Positions 16,203 through 25,312 of a stretch of DNA of 64,000 bases are shown one piece after another. The notes beneath the pieces are model-generated. The model saw only the letters and a program-made list of their open reading frames with translations. It did not search any database and had not been told where the DNA came from. Location of the stretch: assembly GCA_902492895.1 (NCBI GenBank), contig CABUNG010000007.1, positions 20,392-84,391 of the forward strand, given 5' to 3'. Every line of letters begins with the position of its first letter. Position 1 is the stretch's first letter. This DNA is from an uncultured Oscillospiraceae bacterium (lineage in GTDB: Bacteria; Bacillota; Clostridia; Oscillospirales; Acutalibacteraceae). A program made the position numbers and the translations under genes.

Positions 16203-17549
16203 GTGAAACAGGATTTGACTACAGGCCGCATCGGCGGCGTGCTGCTGCGGTTTTCCCTGCCTATGATGCTGGGGAACCTGCTTCAGCAGCTGTATAATGT
16301 GGCCGACACGCTGATTGTCGGACAAATTTTGGGCGCCGATGCGTTGGCGGCGGTCGGTTCCGCCTATACCCTGATGACGTTTTTAACCTCCATTCTGCTG
16401 GGACTGTGCATGGGAAGCGGCGTGATTTTTTCCATACAATATGGTGAAAAAGACGACGAACGCCTGAAATCCAGCCTGTTCGCCTCTTTTGTGTTCATCG
16501 GCGCCTGTACGCTGATTTTGAACATCGCCGTCTTTGTATGGATCGACCCCATCCTGCATCTGCTTCAGGTGCCGGACGAGGTTTATTCCCTGATGCGGCG
16601 CTATCTTTTGATCATTTTCATCGGCATTGCCGCCACATTTCTTTATAACTATTTTGCGTCGCTTTTGCGGGCTGTGGGCAATACGCTCGTTCCGCTGATT
16701 TTTCTCGGAGCGGCGGCGCTTCTGAATATCGGTCTGGATCTGCTGTTTGTCATCGGCTTCCGCTGGGGCGTCGAAGGCGCCGCGGCCGCAACCGTCGCCG
16801 CGCAGTTTGCATCGGGCTTCGGCCTGGCGGCGTATTTCCGAATCCGCTTTCCGGAGTGGCGGATTCCCCGCCGCTGCATGCGGATGCGCCGCGGGGTCCT
16901 GGCAGAGATATCCCGGTATTCGCTGCTGACCTGCATGCAGCAGTCCATTATGAACTTCGGCATTCTCATGGTGCAGGGGCTGATCAACAGCTTTGGCCCC
17001 ACCGTCATGGCGGCCTTCGCCGCGGCGGTGAAAATCGACTCCTTCGCCTACATGCCGGTCCAGGATTTCGGCAATGCTTTTTCCACCTTTGCCGCGCAGA
17101 ATGTCGGCGCCAAAAAGCCGGAACGCATCCAGAGCGGCATCAAACTGGCGGTGCGGATGGTTCTGATGTTTTGTCTTGGCATATCCTCTGTGGTGATGCT
17201 GTTTGCCAAGCCGCTGATGCTCCTGTTCGTTCAGCCGCAGGAGACGGAGGTCCTCGCCGTCGGCGTGAAATATTTGCGTATCGTGGGGGCGTTCTACTGG
17301 GGCATCGGCTGCCTGTTCCTGCTCTACGGCTATTATCGTGCGGTGAAAAAGCCCGGTATGTCGGTGATCCTGACCATCGTCTCACTGGGCACCCGCGTGG
17401 CCCTCGCCTACACCCTCTCGGCGATTCCAGCCGTCGGCGTCGTCGGAATCTGGTGGTCGGTGCCCATCGGCTGGCTTCTGGCGGATTTGATGGGGTATGG
17501 ATATTATCGCCTTCACAAAAAGGACCTGTGCGATCGGATGCAGAGCTGA
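16203..17549 (+). CDS. MATE-family multidrug efflux protein
   Basis: This 448-aa protein has about 12 membrane helices in two homologous halves. It opens with the MATE signature LTTGRIGGVLLRFSLPMMLG and NLLQQLYNVADTLIVGQILG, with SVPIGWLLADLMG near the end. GTG 16203 is taken as the start. The longer reading from TTG 16125 would begin inside the promoter and adds a non-homologous N-terminus. MATE proteins export cationic drugs or metabolites using Na+ or H+ gradients. It is divergent from, and probably controlled by, the Lrp-type regulator. Confidence 0.92.
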   Translation: MKQDLTTGRIGGVLLRFSLPMMLGNLLQQLYNVADTLIVGQILGADALAAVGSAYTLMTFLTSILLGLCMGSGVIFSIQYGEKDDERLKSSLFASFVFIGACTLILNIAVFVWIDPILHLLQVPDEVYSLMRRYLLIIFIGIAATFLYNYFASLLRAVGNTLVPLIFLGAAALLNIGLDLLFVIGFRWGVEGAAAATVAAQFASGFGLAAYFRIRFPEWRIPRRCMRMRRGVLAEISRYSLLTCMQQSIMNFGILMVQGLINSFGPTVMAAFAAAVKIDSFAYMPVQDFGNAFSTFAAQNVGAKKPERIQSGIKLAVRMVLMFCLGISSVVMLFAKPLMLLFVQPQETEVLAVGVKYLRIVGAFYWGIGCLFLLYGYYRAVKKPGMSVILTIVSLGTRVALAYTLSAIPAVGVVGIWWSVPIGWLLADLMGYGYYRLHKKDLCDRMQS

Positions 17550-17623
17550 CAACGCGGTCCATGGAATACGAAAGACGGGGATCCGGCTCGTTCTGTCTCC
17601 GTCATACGCTCTTCAGTTGCAGA

Positions 17624-17664
17624 AAAGCGGCGCCGTTCCCACTCAGAGGGAACAGCGCCGCTTA
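17624..17664. terminator. bidirectional terminator ending the glycan operon
   Basis: AAGCGGCGC-C-GTTCCC (17625-17640) pairs with GGGAAC-A-GCGCCGCTT (17648-17663). On the reverse strand it is followed by TTTTC. Confidence 0.8.
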
Positions 17665-17683
17665 TGCTGCGGTTATACGGATC

Positions 17684-20600
17684 TTATAAAGCGGTTACCG
17701 AGACGGGCGGAGCGTATTTCCGATAATACAGATCGTCCCGTATGGTAAAGGTATAGGACAGCAGCAGATGCCCTTCCCCCGCCTCCCGGGCCAGCAGCGC
17801 ATCGTCCCGGACCTCAAACGGACCGTCGAGCACCTGTATCTGCGGCGAGACCCGGACCTCCTTGCCGGAATAGGTGACCATTCTCGCCGTAATGGTCCGG
17901 CTTTGACCCGCTTTCATAACGACATGCTCTTCTGCCGGCAGAAGGCTTTTCGTCCAGTTCTCGATATACTGGATGAGATTGGTGGTCAATCCGCTGACCC
18001 CAGACAGGAAGAACATGTCCAAGTCTTCCCGGCTGTCGAAATAATACGGCCACGTGGTGATCCCCCGGCACCACAGATTATACACCATGTCCAGGAATTC
18101 CTCCGAACATTGGTAGCGGGGCGAAAAAGCGGAGTTGTACAGCTGCATATTCGCCAGGATCTCCGGCAGAGACAGCCATACTTTCTGCATCGGATCGTAC
18201 AGGCCCCGGTTGAGGATGATGGCCTCCGGTATTTTATGCCGGATCCGCTGAATCTGCGCCGTTCCGCCCACCACATAGGACACCCGGTTGGTCATACCCA
18301 TCCGGCGGTTCAGATCCATCAGCAGGTCGATCACCCGCTCTTCATCCTCGTAGACGACCAGATGGAACCGCTGCTCCGTATCGGCGAACGCTTCATAAAA
18401 ATCGGATAAACGCCGTATCCGGCAGTCGGCTGTCGCGATATGCCGATCCCGGTTAAGGCGGACGCCGTCGAGTTCTTTCCAGGTATAATCCTCGACATTG
18501 CCGCTGAAATCCCGGGAATGCTTTTCGATCTCCCGCTCCGGGATTGCCACCAGTTCCGCGTCTTTCGTCAGGAAAATATCGAGAACGATCCCGGAGACCG
18601 CGGCTGCATGCCCCGCCTTTGCCGCTTCGAGCGTATCCCACGGATATTGATGTCCGTAACCATACGCTTGAATCAAGGGCGTGTGCAGCATGGTATGGTC
18701 CCCATACAGCTTCATGACCTCCGCGAGTTCTTTCGGACGGTCGACAACCAGCCCCATCGCCCCGCCGGTCAGCATCCGATGATATCGAAGCGGGAGTTCC
18801 TCTTCCTCAAAGGACTGCTGAATCCAGACGGTTATCTGCCGTTCCTGAAGGGCGGAGATCAGCGTCGCAGGCGTCTGTTCGCCAAGGAGAAGAATCCGCA
18901 CGTTGTTGGCGTTGCACAGCGCACAAAGGGTGTCCGGATCTGCCGTTTCGTCCGTCATATCCAAAATGCCGCGCAGGATGCAGTACTGCTCGTGCACATA
19001 TCGGATGAGTTCTTCTTTCTTTGACAGAATGAAGACATCCTGAAAACTTTTTTCATTCAGATACGCCATCAGAGCATCGGCGGTTTTTTGATCCGATACG
19101 GTGAAGACCGGCATCACCTTCTGGTAAATCTTGACGAACACGCTGGACAGGCTCCCCATAGGAGATCCAAACACGCTGTAAACCGTCAAGTCCTCATGCA
19201 GCAGGAGCTGGATCCCGACAGGATGGTCCGTGCCCTGGCACAGTTCGTTGAGTTCCGTCTGGTTGCGCGGACGGGCGATCACGGGAGGCGGCAGAAGGAT
19301 CGCCGACTCGCCGCGGACGATATCCACCTGATCGCTCCGGGACGATATTTCGGTGAGGGTGGAAATATCCGTATCGACGAAAACCAGATCTTCCACAAAC
19401 AATCGTCCGGCCGTCCGCTTGCTGACATTGTGAATGCCGCGGAAGAAGAATTCCACTCCCACACCGGAGAGCAGATCCATCTTACCGGTCCCACCGCGGG
19501 GACGGAATTCTTCGAGCGGGATGCAGACGACCGCCCCCACCGTGCCGACGTCCACCATTTTGATAAATCCCTGCATATGGCTGTCCGAAATAACAACCTC
19601 CACCCGGACGGGACTGGTGGCCTTGATCCAAAACGACAGGTATTTCATACCCTTGACGGACAGATCCCGGCGATACCGCGCGTACCAGTCCACCCGCCAT
19701 TCGGAGGTGACATTGAAATCCATGGCCAGAGAATGCCGGCCGCTGTGTTTTGGATAGGGGACAAACTCCATGCTTTTCATGGAGCCGTAAACCTGATCCG
19801 CTCTCCAATCCAGCACGTCACCGTCAAAATCGTCAAACACCAATTTCTGTATCTGCCGGTGGGCCGACAAACCGCTCTTCTGCTGAAAACTGCCGGGCGA
19901 CCGCCCCACCTGCCGGTGAAATGCCCGGGAAAAGGAATGCACCGCGGCATACCCCAGCATATCGGATACTTCACTGATGCTCATATTGTCCCGCAGCAGC
20001 TCAACCGCTTTTTCAAAGCGCTTCTGCAGAAAATAGTCCCGCAGGGAGCGGCCGGTTTCAGCCGAAAAGGTATGGGACAGATACGAATAGTTGTACCCCA
20101 GGGCCTCGCTGACCTCAAAGACGTTTTTCAGATAAAGAATGTTGTCTTCGATGTACTGTGTCACCTCGCTGACACGGCCCTGTGCCGCTTTGCCGCAGAC
20201 CTCGCCGCCGTCCCGATCGGCGGCAAGGCCGGTACGGTACAAGTAGATGAAAAATTGCCGGAGCAGCAATTCCAGCAGCGGCTCATGAAACACGGCCTTT
20301 TCCCCGAGCTCACGGCGCAGGGCGTTCCACGCGCCGTACATGTCGGTCGACATGGGAAACGGGCGCCGCAGGAGCGTCGGCAGACAGTCGCGGATCATCG
20401 CGTGCTCCGCCACCGCCGGCGGCCCGCCCACCAGATCCAGACGCAGTTCCGACACATGGAGGCCGGCGCCCGAATCCGGGACGATCTCCATCGTTTTGTC
20501 TGCCGACAGAAGGAAAACGGTTCCGCCCCGGACAGCCTGCCGCCCTTCCTCCGTGACGATCTGACCGGAACCCGACGCAAAATGGAATACGGCGTATCCC

Positions 20601-20737
20601 TTCTCCTTGGACCGGCTGCTCCGATACGGTTTAAGCAGATGCATATCCCAAAAACCGAAAAGGAGGTAGCTTTTGCCGACCGCGAGCGGCGGCGTATAGG
20701 AAACGGAAAATGTCAGCGGCTCGGATTTGGGCGGCAT
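17684..20737 (-). CDS. AraC regulator fused to CBM-like and degenerate GDPD-like modules
   Basis: This is one continuous 1017-aa ORF. Residues 1-180 are a cupin-like sensor. Residues 190-295 are the AraC double HTH (YSYLSHTFSAETGRSLRDYF, ISEVSDMLGYAAVHSFSRAF). Residues 300-475 are a jelly-roll carbohydrate-binding-like module (FDDFDGDVLDW, MKYLSFWIKAT, GRLFVEDLVFVD) like those in the surface proteins of this locus. From about 540 there are glycerophosphodiester-phosphodiesterase-like segments. The best, near 682-730, reads AYGYGHQYPWDTLEAAKAG and IVLDIFLTKDAELVAIPE, aligning with HRG..PENT and ELDVxLTKDG..VIHD, but the catalytic His-Arg, first Glu and HD are gone. It is the last gene of the operon, 27 bp after the GH98-like gene, with no signal peptide. 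It is probably a cytoplasmic regulator with a non-enzymatic sensor; the ligand is unknown. Confidence 0.8.
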   Translation of the reverse strand: MPPKSEPLTFSVSYTPPLAVGKSYLLFGFWDMHLLKPYRSSRSKEKGYAVFHFASGSGQIVTEEGRQAVRGGTVFLLSADKTMEIVPDSGAGLHVSELRLDLVGGPPAVAEHAMIRDCLPTLLRRPFPMSTDMYGAWNALRRELGEKAVFHEPLLELLLRQFFIYLYRTGLAADRDGGEVCGKAAQGRVSEVTQYIEDNILYLKNVFEVSEALGYNYSYLSHTFSAETGRSLRDYFLQKRFEKAVELLRDNMSISEVSDMLGYAAVHSFSRAFHRQVGRSPGSFQQKSGLSAHRQIQKLVFDDFDGDVLDWRADQVYGSMKSMEFVPYPKHSGRHSLAMDFNVTSEWRVDWYARYRRDLSVKGMKYLSFWIKATSPVRVEVVISDSHMQGFIKMVDVGTVGAVVCIPLEEFRPRGGTGKMDLLSGVGVEFFFRGIHNVSKRTAGRLFVEDLVFVDTDISTLTEISSRSDQVDIVRGESAILLPPPVIARPRNQTELNELCQGTDHPVGIQLLLHEDLTVYSVFGSPMGSLSSVFVKIYQKVMPVFTVSDQKTADALMAYLNEKSFQDVFILSKKEELIRYVHEQYCILRGILDMTDETADPDTLCALCNANNVRILLLGEQTPATLISALQERQITVWIQQSFEEEELPLRYHRMLTGGAMGLVVDRPKELAEVMKLYGDHTMLHTPLIQAYGYGHQYPWDTLEAAKAGHAAAVSGIVLDIFLTKDAELVAIPEREIEKHSRDFSGNVEDYTWKELDGVRLNRDRHIATADCRIRRLSDFYEAFADTEQRFHLVVYEDEERVIDLLMDLNRRMGMTNRVSYVVGGTAQIQRIRHKIPEAIILNRGLYDPMQKVWLSLPEILANMQLYNSAFSPRYQCSEEFLDMVYNLWCRGITTWPYYFDSREDLDMFFLSGVSGLTTNLIQYIENWTKSLLPAEEHVVMKAGQSRTITARMVTYSGKEVRVSPQIQVLDGPFEVRDDALLAREAGEGHLLLSYTFTIRDDLYYRKYAPPVSVTAL

Positions 20738-20764
20738 AGCGTTTCCTCCTTTTTCAGAATGGGA

Positions 20765-22804
20765 TTACAGCCCGCTCAGCTCCACATACACCACGCCGTT
20801 GGATGTCACCTGAACCGTCAGGGTTTTGGAGTCCGCATCCCACTGGACTGCCGCCTTGGCGTTGTTGCTGCCGGAAATGGTGCAGGATGGTTTCTTAGAC
20901 AAGCCCCTGATCATGAACGTCGTGGTGCGGAAATCCGCCGGGTTGCCATCCTTTCCGCCCTCGAGATACTCGTCGATGAACATATCCCAGCGTTCCTTTT
21001 TATCAAAGAACTTGCGGGCGTCATACCGATAGTTGTACAGCTCCAGCTTCAGGGAATCCGTGTTGTCATACAGCATCACATAGCTGTGTTCCGGCAGATC
21101 GACGGTCATATTCGCCTTTTTCTTCAGGGCAAACGACGCATCCTGGTGGGCGTTGATCGTCTTGTTTTCGTGGCTGTTCAGGATGTAGGAGTAGCCGTTT
21201 ATCGTATACATGGTGGCCGATCCCTTATACGTCTCGGCATATTTCGAATTGAAATACGCCTGCTTGGACGCCGCCGTATCACCGAGCAGCGAGGAGTAGT
21301 TCCCACTGTTGACAACGGCGGCTCCGGGAAGGACCTTGGAGGCGTCCACCTGCTTCAGCAGGGAGGGAATGAGATAATATCGCCCGGTGGTGGGCAGCCA
21401 TTTTTTACTGACCCGCATCCGTCTATAGGTGTTCATATGCTCGGTGGTGGGGCCGTACAGGTCCACGAGCAGCGGCGCTTCGAAGCCCGCCGTATCCTCG
21501 GAATCGATGTTGCTGTACTGATAGGCCACCTTGACCTGTTCAGCGACCTGCGCTTTGGTGGGGATCAGCTTTTTGGAGACGATCTTTTGATAGATCGGAT
21601 AGAGAACGTTGTAGAATGCGGGGGTCAGCACCGTCTCGCCGTCGGCGTTGGATGCCGACATGGTCAGCTGCTCATAGGAATACACTGTCGCGCCGCCGAT
21701 GGCGTCGTTCAGGGTATCCATACCGGCCATGGATGCCGGATACTCCTTGGTGTAATCATCGTGGAAGGAACGGAAGGTACCGCCCATATCGTCATACAGG
21801 CCGAGGCCTTCCTCCCACCACAGCCAGCTTTCGACGTTAGAGCCCCAGTTGGCGCATACCCCGGACAGCCAGGCGCCCATCGCCGCGCTCTGCACGGCGA
21901 AATGCCGGCCCTGTCCGTTGTGCTTGTCGATCAGCACCACATTGTGGGAGTAGGAGGACATCAGATTGTACAGCTCCTGATCTTCCAGGAAGCGGGCGAA
22001 TACATTGGTATTCTGCACATATTCCATATCGAGCCAGATGAAGAGGGCGTTGTTCTCCTTGCAGGCCCGGATGGTGGTCTTCATCCGGTCGATCTCCTCC
22101 TGCTCGGAATACATGCAGCTCAGCTCGGTGTGGGCCAGACCCTTCAGGGAGGCATGACGCTTCAGCAGGCCGGACAACTCCGCCTGGGTGAAGGCCTGCC
22201 GCGCTTCAAAGCTGTTCCAGTGCTCGATCTGCAGAACGACAGGGATGTTCTTCTTGTCGGTGACCGCCAGAAGCTCATCGAAACCGGCGATGACATCGGC
22301 GTTGGACTTGGATTCGTCGTAGGTCAGAAAAACCGCAGAATAGGCTCGGATATCGCTGGGGATCCGGTTCCAGAGCTTCACCACATCATCCGCCGAATCG
22401 CGGGCGCCGCCCCGGAACAGAAACAGGGGGTTGTCCGTATTGACCAGCAGGCGGGTGTTGGACGCGGTTTGACGGGTGCCGACGGAAACAGGTTTTACCC
22501 CTTTCATGTCCAGTTCTTTGACGGTCTCGCCGTCATTATTCCCAATGATATCCGGCACGGAGGAGGGGGACGTAGGCTTCGTGCCGGACGACGTGGTGCC
22601 CGGACCTCCGGGTTCACCGGAGGCATCGGAAGACGCGTCCGTCGGATCCCCCGCGCTGCTTCCGTCTCCGGATACGGTACTCCCGGCAGACGAATCCTCC
22701 GAAGACGGCGTATCTTCCTTGCGGCATCCGGCAAACATGTTCAGCATCAAAACGACGCTTAAGAGCAGTATACCCAAGACGCTGAGTTTTTTCAATATTT
22801 TCAC
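20765..22804 (-). CDS. GH98-like glycoside hydrolase lipoprotein
   Basis: This is a 679-aa lipoprotein (lipobox ending at Cys27) with a Ser/Gly/Pro-rich spacer to about residue 85. The catalytic-type domain is about 110-430 (NPLFLFRGGARDSADDVVKL, IPSDIRAYSAVFLTYDE, ALFIWLDMEY, VCANWGSNVESWLWWEEG) and fits the GH98 (Glyco_hydro_98M) pattern. A C-terminal domain (RGLSKKPSCTISG) fits the GH98 C-terminal family. Known GH98 enzymes are endo-beta-galactosidases on blood-group glycans or endo-xylanases; the substrate here cannot be read from sequence. It is clearly paralogous to the 541-aa protein at 36803. It sits in the operon between the CBM-TM protein and the AraC fusion, and is probably attached to the outer face of the membrane. 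Confidence 0.75.
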   Translation of the reverse strand: MKILKKLSVLGILLLSVVLMLNMFAGCRKEDTPSSEDSSAGSTVSGDGSSAGDPTDASSDASGEPGGPGTTSSGTKPTSPSSVPDIIGNNDGETVKELDMKGVKPVSVGTRQTASNTRLLVNTDNPLFLFRGGARDSADDVVKLWNRIPSDIRAYSAVFLTYDESKSNADVIAGFDELLAVTDKKNIPVVLQIEHWNSFEARQAFTQAELSGLLKRHASLKGLAHTELSCMYSEQEEIDRMKTTIRACKENNALFIWLDMEYVQNTNVFARFLEDQELYNLMSSYSHNVVLIDKHNGQGRHFAVQSAAMGAWLSGVCANWGSNVESWLWWEEGLGLYDDMGGTFRSFHDDYTKEYPASMAGMDTLNDAIGGATVYSYEQLTMSASNADGETVLTPAFYNVLYPIYQKIVSKKLIPTKAQVAEQVKVAYQYSNIDSEDTAGFEAPLLVDLYGPTTEHMNTYRRMRVSKKWLPTTGRYYLIPSLLKQVDASKVLPGAAVVNSGNYSSLLGDTAASKQAYFNSKYAETYKGSATMYTINGYSYILNSHENKTINAHQDASFALKKKANMTVDLPEHSYVMLYDNTDSLKLELYNYRYDARKFFDKKERWDMFIDEYLEGGKDGNPADFRTTTFMIRGLSKKPSCTISGSNNAKAAVQWDADSKTLTVQVTSNGVVYVELSGL

Positions 22805-22816
22805 GCCTTTCCACGT

Positions 22817-22847
22817 TGCCCGGGCGGCTGTAAAAGCCGCCCGGGCA
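22817..22847 (-). other. strong intra-operon hairpin without T-tail
   Basis: Perfect 13-bp arms (TGCCCGGGCGGCT / AGCCGCCCGGGCA) with loop GTAAA lie in the 66-bp gap before the GH98-like gene. There is no U-run, so it probably stabilises or processes mRNA rather than terminating. Confidence 0.6.
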
Positions 22848-22870
22848 GTCGATCAGTTTTCAGAAGACCG

Positions 22871-23860
22871 TCAGTCGTCGGTTCCGGATTCATCCGTCTT
22901 TGCAGCCATCTTCTTTTTGTACAGGAAGTATCCGCCGACACCGCCGCCGGCCAGGACGACAACGACAATCCCGGCAATGATAAAGGGCAGGGCGGAAACA
23001 CCCGACGGTTTTTCCTCCTCCGGCTGGCTGGACGATCCGGCCATGGTCGTTGTGGAGGTATCGGCCGTGGATTCCGGATCGGACGATCCGGCCGGGTCCG
23101 TCGTCTCAGCCGGATCCGTCGTATCGGAGCTCGGATCCTCACTCTGCGGGGCCGTGGTGCTGTCGTTATTCGGAGCGGTCGTGTCGGTGGGGGCGGGCGT
23201 GGTGGCCGGCGCGTGGCTGAGCGCTTCCGCCTCGGTGCTCAGATCGGTGGGATCGTCGCCTTTGAAGAAATAGAAATCGTCGTACCACACCGACCCCGTG
23301 CGGCTGAAGCCCTGAATCTGTTCCTCGCCGAAGATCACGGTGTCGATGTTGCTTAAGTAAGTGGCGTCCGCAAACTTGAAGCTCGGATCATCGATGGGCG
23401 TCATATCCGAAAACCGAATGGTGTAGGTGCGCTTTTCAGGCGACGCATAGATCACATGCTGGCTGCTGTGGTAATCAAAGGCGATGCCGACCCGAATTTT
23501 CATCGGGCAGGTGGCCTTGACGGTAAATTTGATCCCGTCGCAGTTGCTCGGCAGCGCGTCGCTGTAAGCCTCGTTCTCTTGATTCGGATAGTGGATGATA
23601 GTGGCCCACCCGGGCTTGACATCCAGGTTGTAATCGGTGCGCAGGCTGTTTTTGCCGTTCAGGACGCTGTTCGTGTCCAGCTCCAGGGAAACGGAATTGC
23701 ATTTTCTCTGTGCGGCCCAGTAGAGCAGAAAATCGCTGCTCTCTTTATAGCTTTCGAAATCATCCTGCATTTTGAACTGGGTGGACTCGGCCGAGGCCGT
23801 AAAGGTGAGCGCCGCGGTCATGGCAAAAGCCGCGAGGACGGACAGAAACCGTTTCATCAT
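22871..23860 (-). CDS. membrane-anchored carbohydrate-binding-like protein
   Basis: This protein of about 329 aa has a signal peptide (FLSVLAAFAMTAALTFTASA). One jelly-roll module resembling CBM11-type domains spans about 30-200 (MQDDFESYKESSDFLLYW, GKNSLRTDYNLD, GSVWYDDFYFFKG). A Ser/Thr/Pro/Asp linker of ~100 residues follows, then a C-terminal TM helix (ALPFIIAGIVVVVLAGGGVG) with KKKM after it. The start is one of three consecutive ATGs (23863, 23860, 23857) after GAAGGAG. It probably holds polysaccharide at the cell surface for the neighbouring binding protein (28 bp upstream gap). No enzymatic motif is seen. Confidence 0.78.
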   Translation of the reverse strand: MMKRFLSVLAAFAMTAALTFTASAESTQFKMQDDFESYKESSDFLLYWAAQRKCNSVSLELDTNSVLNGKNSLRTDYNLDVKPGWATIIHYPNQENEAYSDALPSNCDGIKFTVKATCPMKIRVGIAFDYHSSQHVIYASPEKRTYTIRFSDMTPIDDPSFKFADATYLSNIDTVIFGEEQIQGFSRTGSVWYDDFYFFKGDDPTDLSTEAEALSHAPATTPAPTDTTAPNNDSTTAPQSEDPSSDTTDPAETTDPAGSSDPESTADTSTTTMAGSSSQPEEEKPSGVSALPFIIAGIVVVVLAGGGVGGYFLYKKKMAAKTDESGTDD

Positions 23861-23892
23861 CATAACTCCTTCACTCCTTGTTTGATCCGGCG

Positions 23893-25293
23893 TCAGCCGG
23901 TAATGCTCGCGCCGTTCCACTGGTCGGTCAGGGCCGAATTCAGAGAACCGTACAGTTTATCGACAATGCTGCCGGGTGTGCTTTCCCCGGTAAAAATCGA
24001 ACTGGCGATCGCGTAGATGCCGGGATCGGTCCACACGATGCCGGAATACCCGAACAGCTCGTATTTCGGCGCCTTCCGGGCACGCTCCAAATAGGCGTTG
24101 TAAGAGGTTTCATCCGGGATTTTCAGCAGATAGGTCTCTTCGAATTTTTCCTCAAAGGTGCGGGTATCGCTGCGGTGGAGCAGATCGGTGACAAAGAGGT
24201 ACTGGGCGGCTTTGTCCTTGTAGCAGGTGGGAATGAACCAGTACCGGTAATTCATCGTGTAATCTGTCAGGCCGCTCGTGTTGGAGGGGCCAACCGGGAA
24301 GGTGATGATGCCGAACTCATCCGCCATGCCGTTGGCGTTCGCGATGGTAAGCACTTCATTGGTCCCGAGCATGAAGGCATATTTGCCGGCCACAAAATCC
24401 GACATCGATTTCTGCCAGCCGCCTTCGCTGACATTCAACAGCTTATCGACGTTGCACCAGCGGTAGAAATAATCGAGCGCCTCGGTGGTTTTGGCGTCTT
24501 TCAAACTGAGCTGCATCTGGTTTTTGTCGTCGAGCGACACCACCGACCCGTCGTTGCCGTTGATGAGCGCGATCATCATCTCGCTGTCGGTCCAGGAGCC
24601 GAGACCCCACTGTGTCACGGTGCCGTCGGCGTTGGTCTTTTTGCACGCCTTGGCATATTCGGCCAGTTTGTCAAAGGTCCATTCCCCTTTTTTCTGCAGT
24701 TCGTAGGGATCTTCCAGTCCGTTTTCCTTGAGAATCCGCTTGTTGTAATACAGGCTGCAGTATACGTTGTAATCCTCGCCAAAACCAAATCCGTATTGGC
24801 CGCCGTTGATATTGGTATACTTGCGGATGTTCTGCTCGTACAGCTCGCTTTTGAAATCGATGCCGAGGGTGGAGGCCGCGCTGCTCAGATCGGTCATGAC
24901 CCCCGCCTGGAACCAATCGGAGAAGTACTGTTCCGGACACATCAGGATATCACCGTACGGCTTTCCCGCCAGCAGAGAGGTCACCATAGCATCGCAGTAG
25001 TTGCCGCCGATGCCCTTCTCCGTGTACGTGAATCCGTATTCCTGTTCGAGCTGTTTGATGAGTTTGTAAGACTCGCTTTCCACATCCGGCTCCTCGATCG
25101 CCCACGCGAAAACCCGCGTCACTTCCAGTCCCCGCAGGCTTTCGAGGAATTCTTCGGATACCTCCAGTTTTTCCGCGATGGGGGATTTGCTGGCCGTATC
25201 GCCGCTCGACGCGGGATCGGGTTTCTGGCTGCAGGCCGTGCAGCCGAGAAGAAGAGTTGCCGCCAGAACCGTGGTTGCCAATTGCTTGAGCAT
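23893..25293 (-). CDS. sugar ABC transporter solute-binding lipoprotein
   Basis: This 466-aa lipoprotein (lipobox LLGC, Cys18) has an extracellular solute-binding fold of family 1. Recognisable features are an early ILMCPEQYFSDWFQAGVM, a hinge region FGFGEDYNVYCSLYYNKRIL, and W-rich GEWTFDKLAEYAKACK. It is followed closely by its two permeases in the operon order permease, permease, binding protein. It captures an oligosaccharide for the importer at 25313-27178. The ligand is unknown. No ATPase is encoded nearby. Confidence 0.9.
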   Translation of the reverse strand: MLKQLATTVLAATLLLGCTACSQKPDPASSGDTASKSPIAEKLEVSEEFLESLRGLEVTRVFAWAIEEPDVESESYKLIKQLEQEYGFTYTEKGIGGNYCDAMVTSLLAGKPYGDILMCPEQYFSDWFQAGVMTDLSSAASTLGIDFKSELYEQNIRKYTNINGGQYGFGFGEDYNVYCSLYYNKRILKENGLEDPYELQKKGEWTFDKLAEYAKACKKTNADGTVTQWGLGSWTDSEMMIALINGNDGSVVSLDDKNQMQLSLKDAKTTEALDYFYRWCNVDKLLNVSEGGWQKSMSDFVAGKYAFMLGTNEVLTIANANGMADEFGIITFPVGPSNTSGLTDYTMNYRYWFIPTCYKDKAAQYLFVTDLLHRSDTRTFEEKFEETYLLKIPDETSYNAYLERARKAPKYELFGYSGIVWTDPGIYAIASSIFTGESTPGSIVDKLYGSLNSALTDQWNGASITG

Positions 25294-25312
25294 GTGATTA
25301 CCTCCATTCTTT

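Noticed and set aside
19088..22762. 1224-codon forward ORF opposite the AraC fusion and GH98-like genes
   Set aside because: It spans two well-supported reverse genes and their gap. Its His/Arg/Gln-rich composition is the usual antisense shadow of GC-rich codon use.
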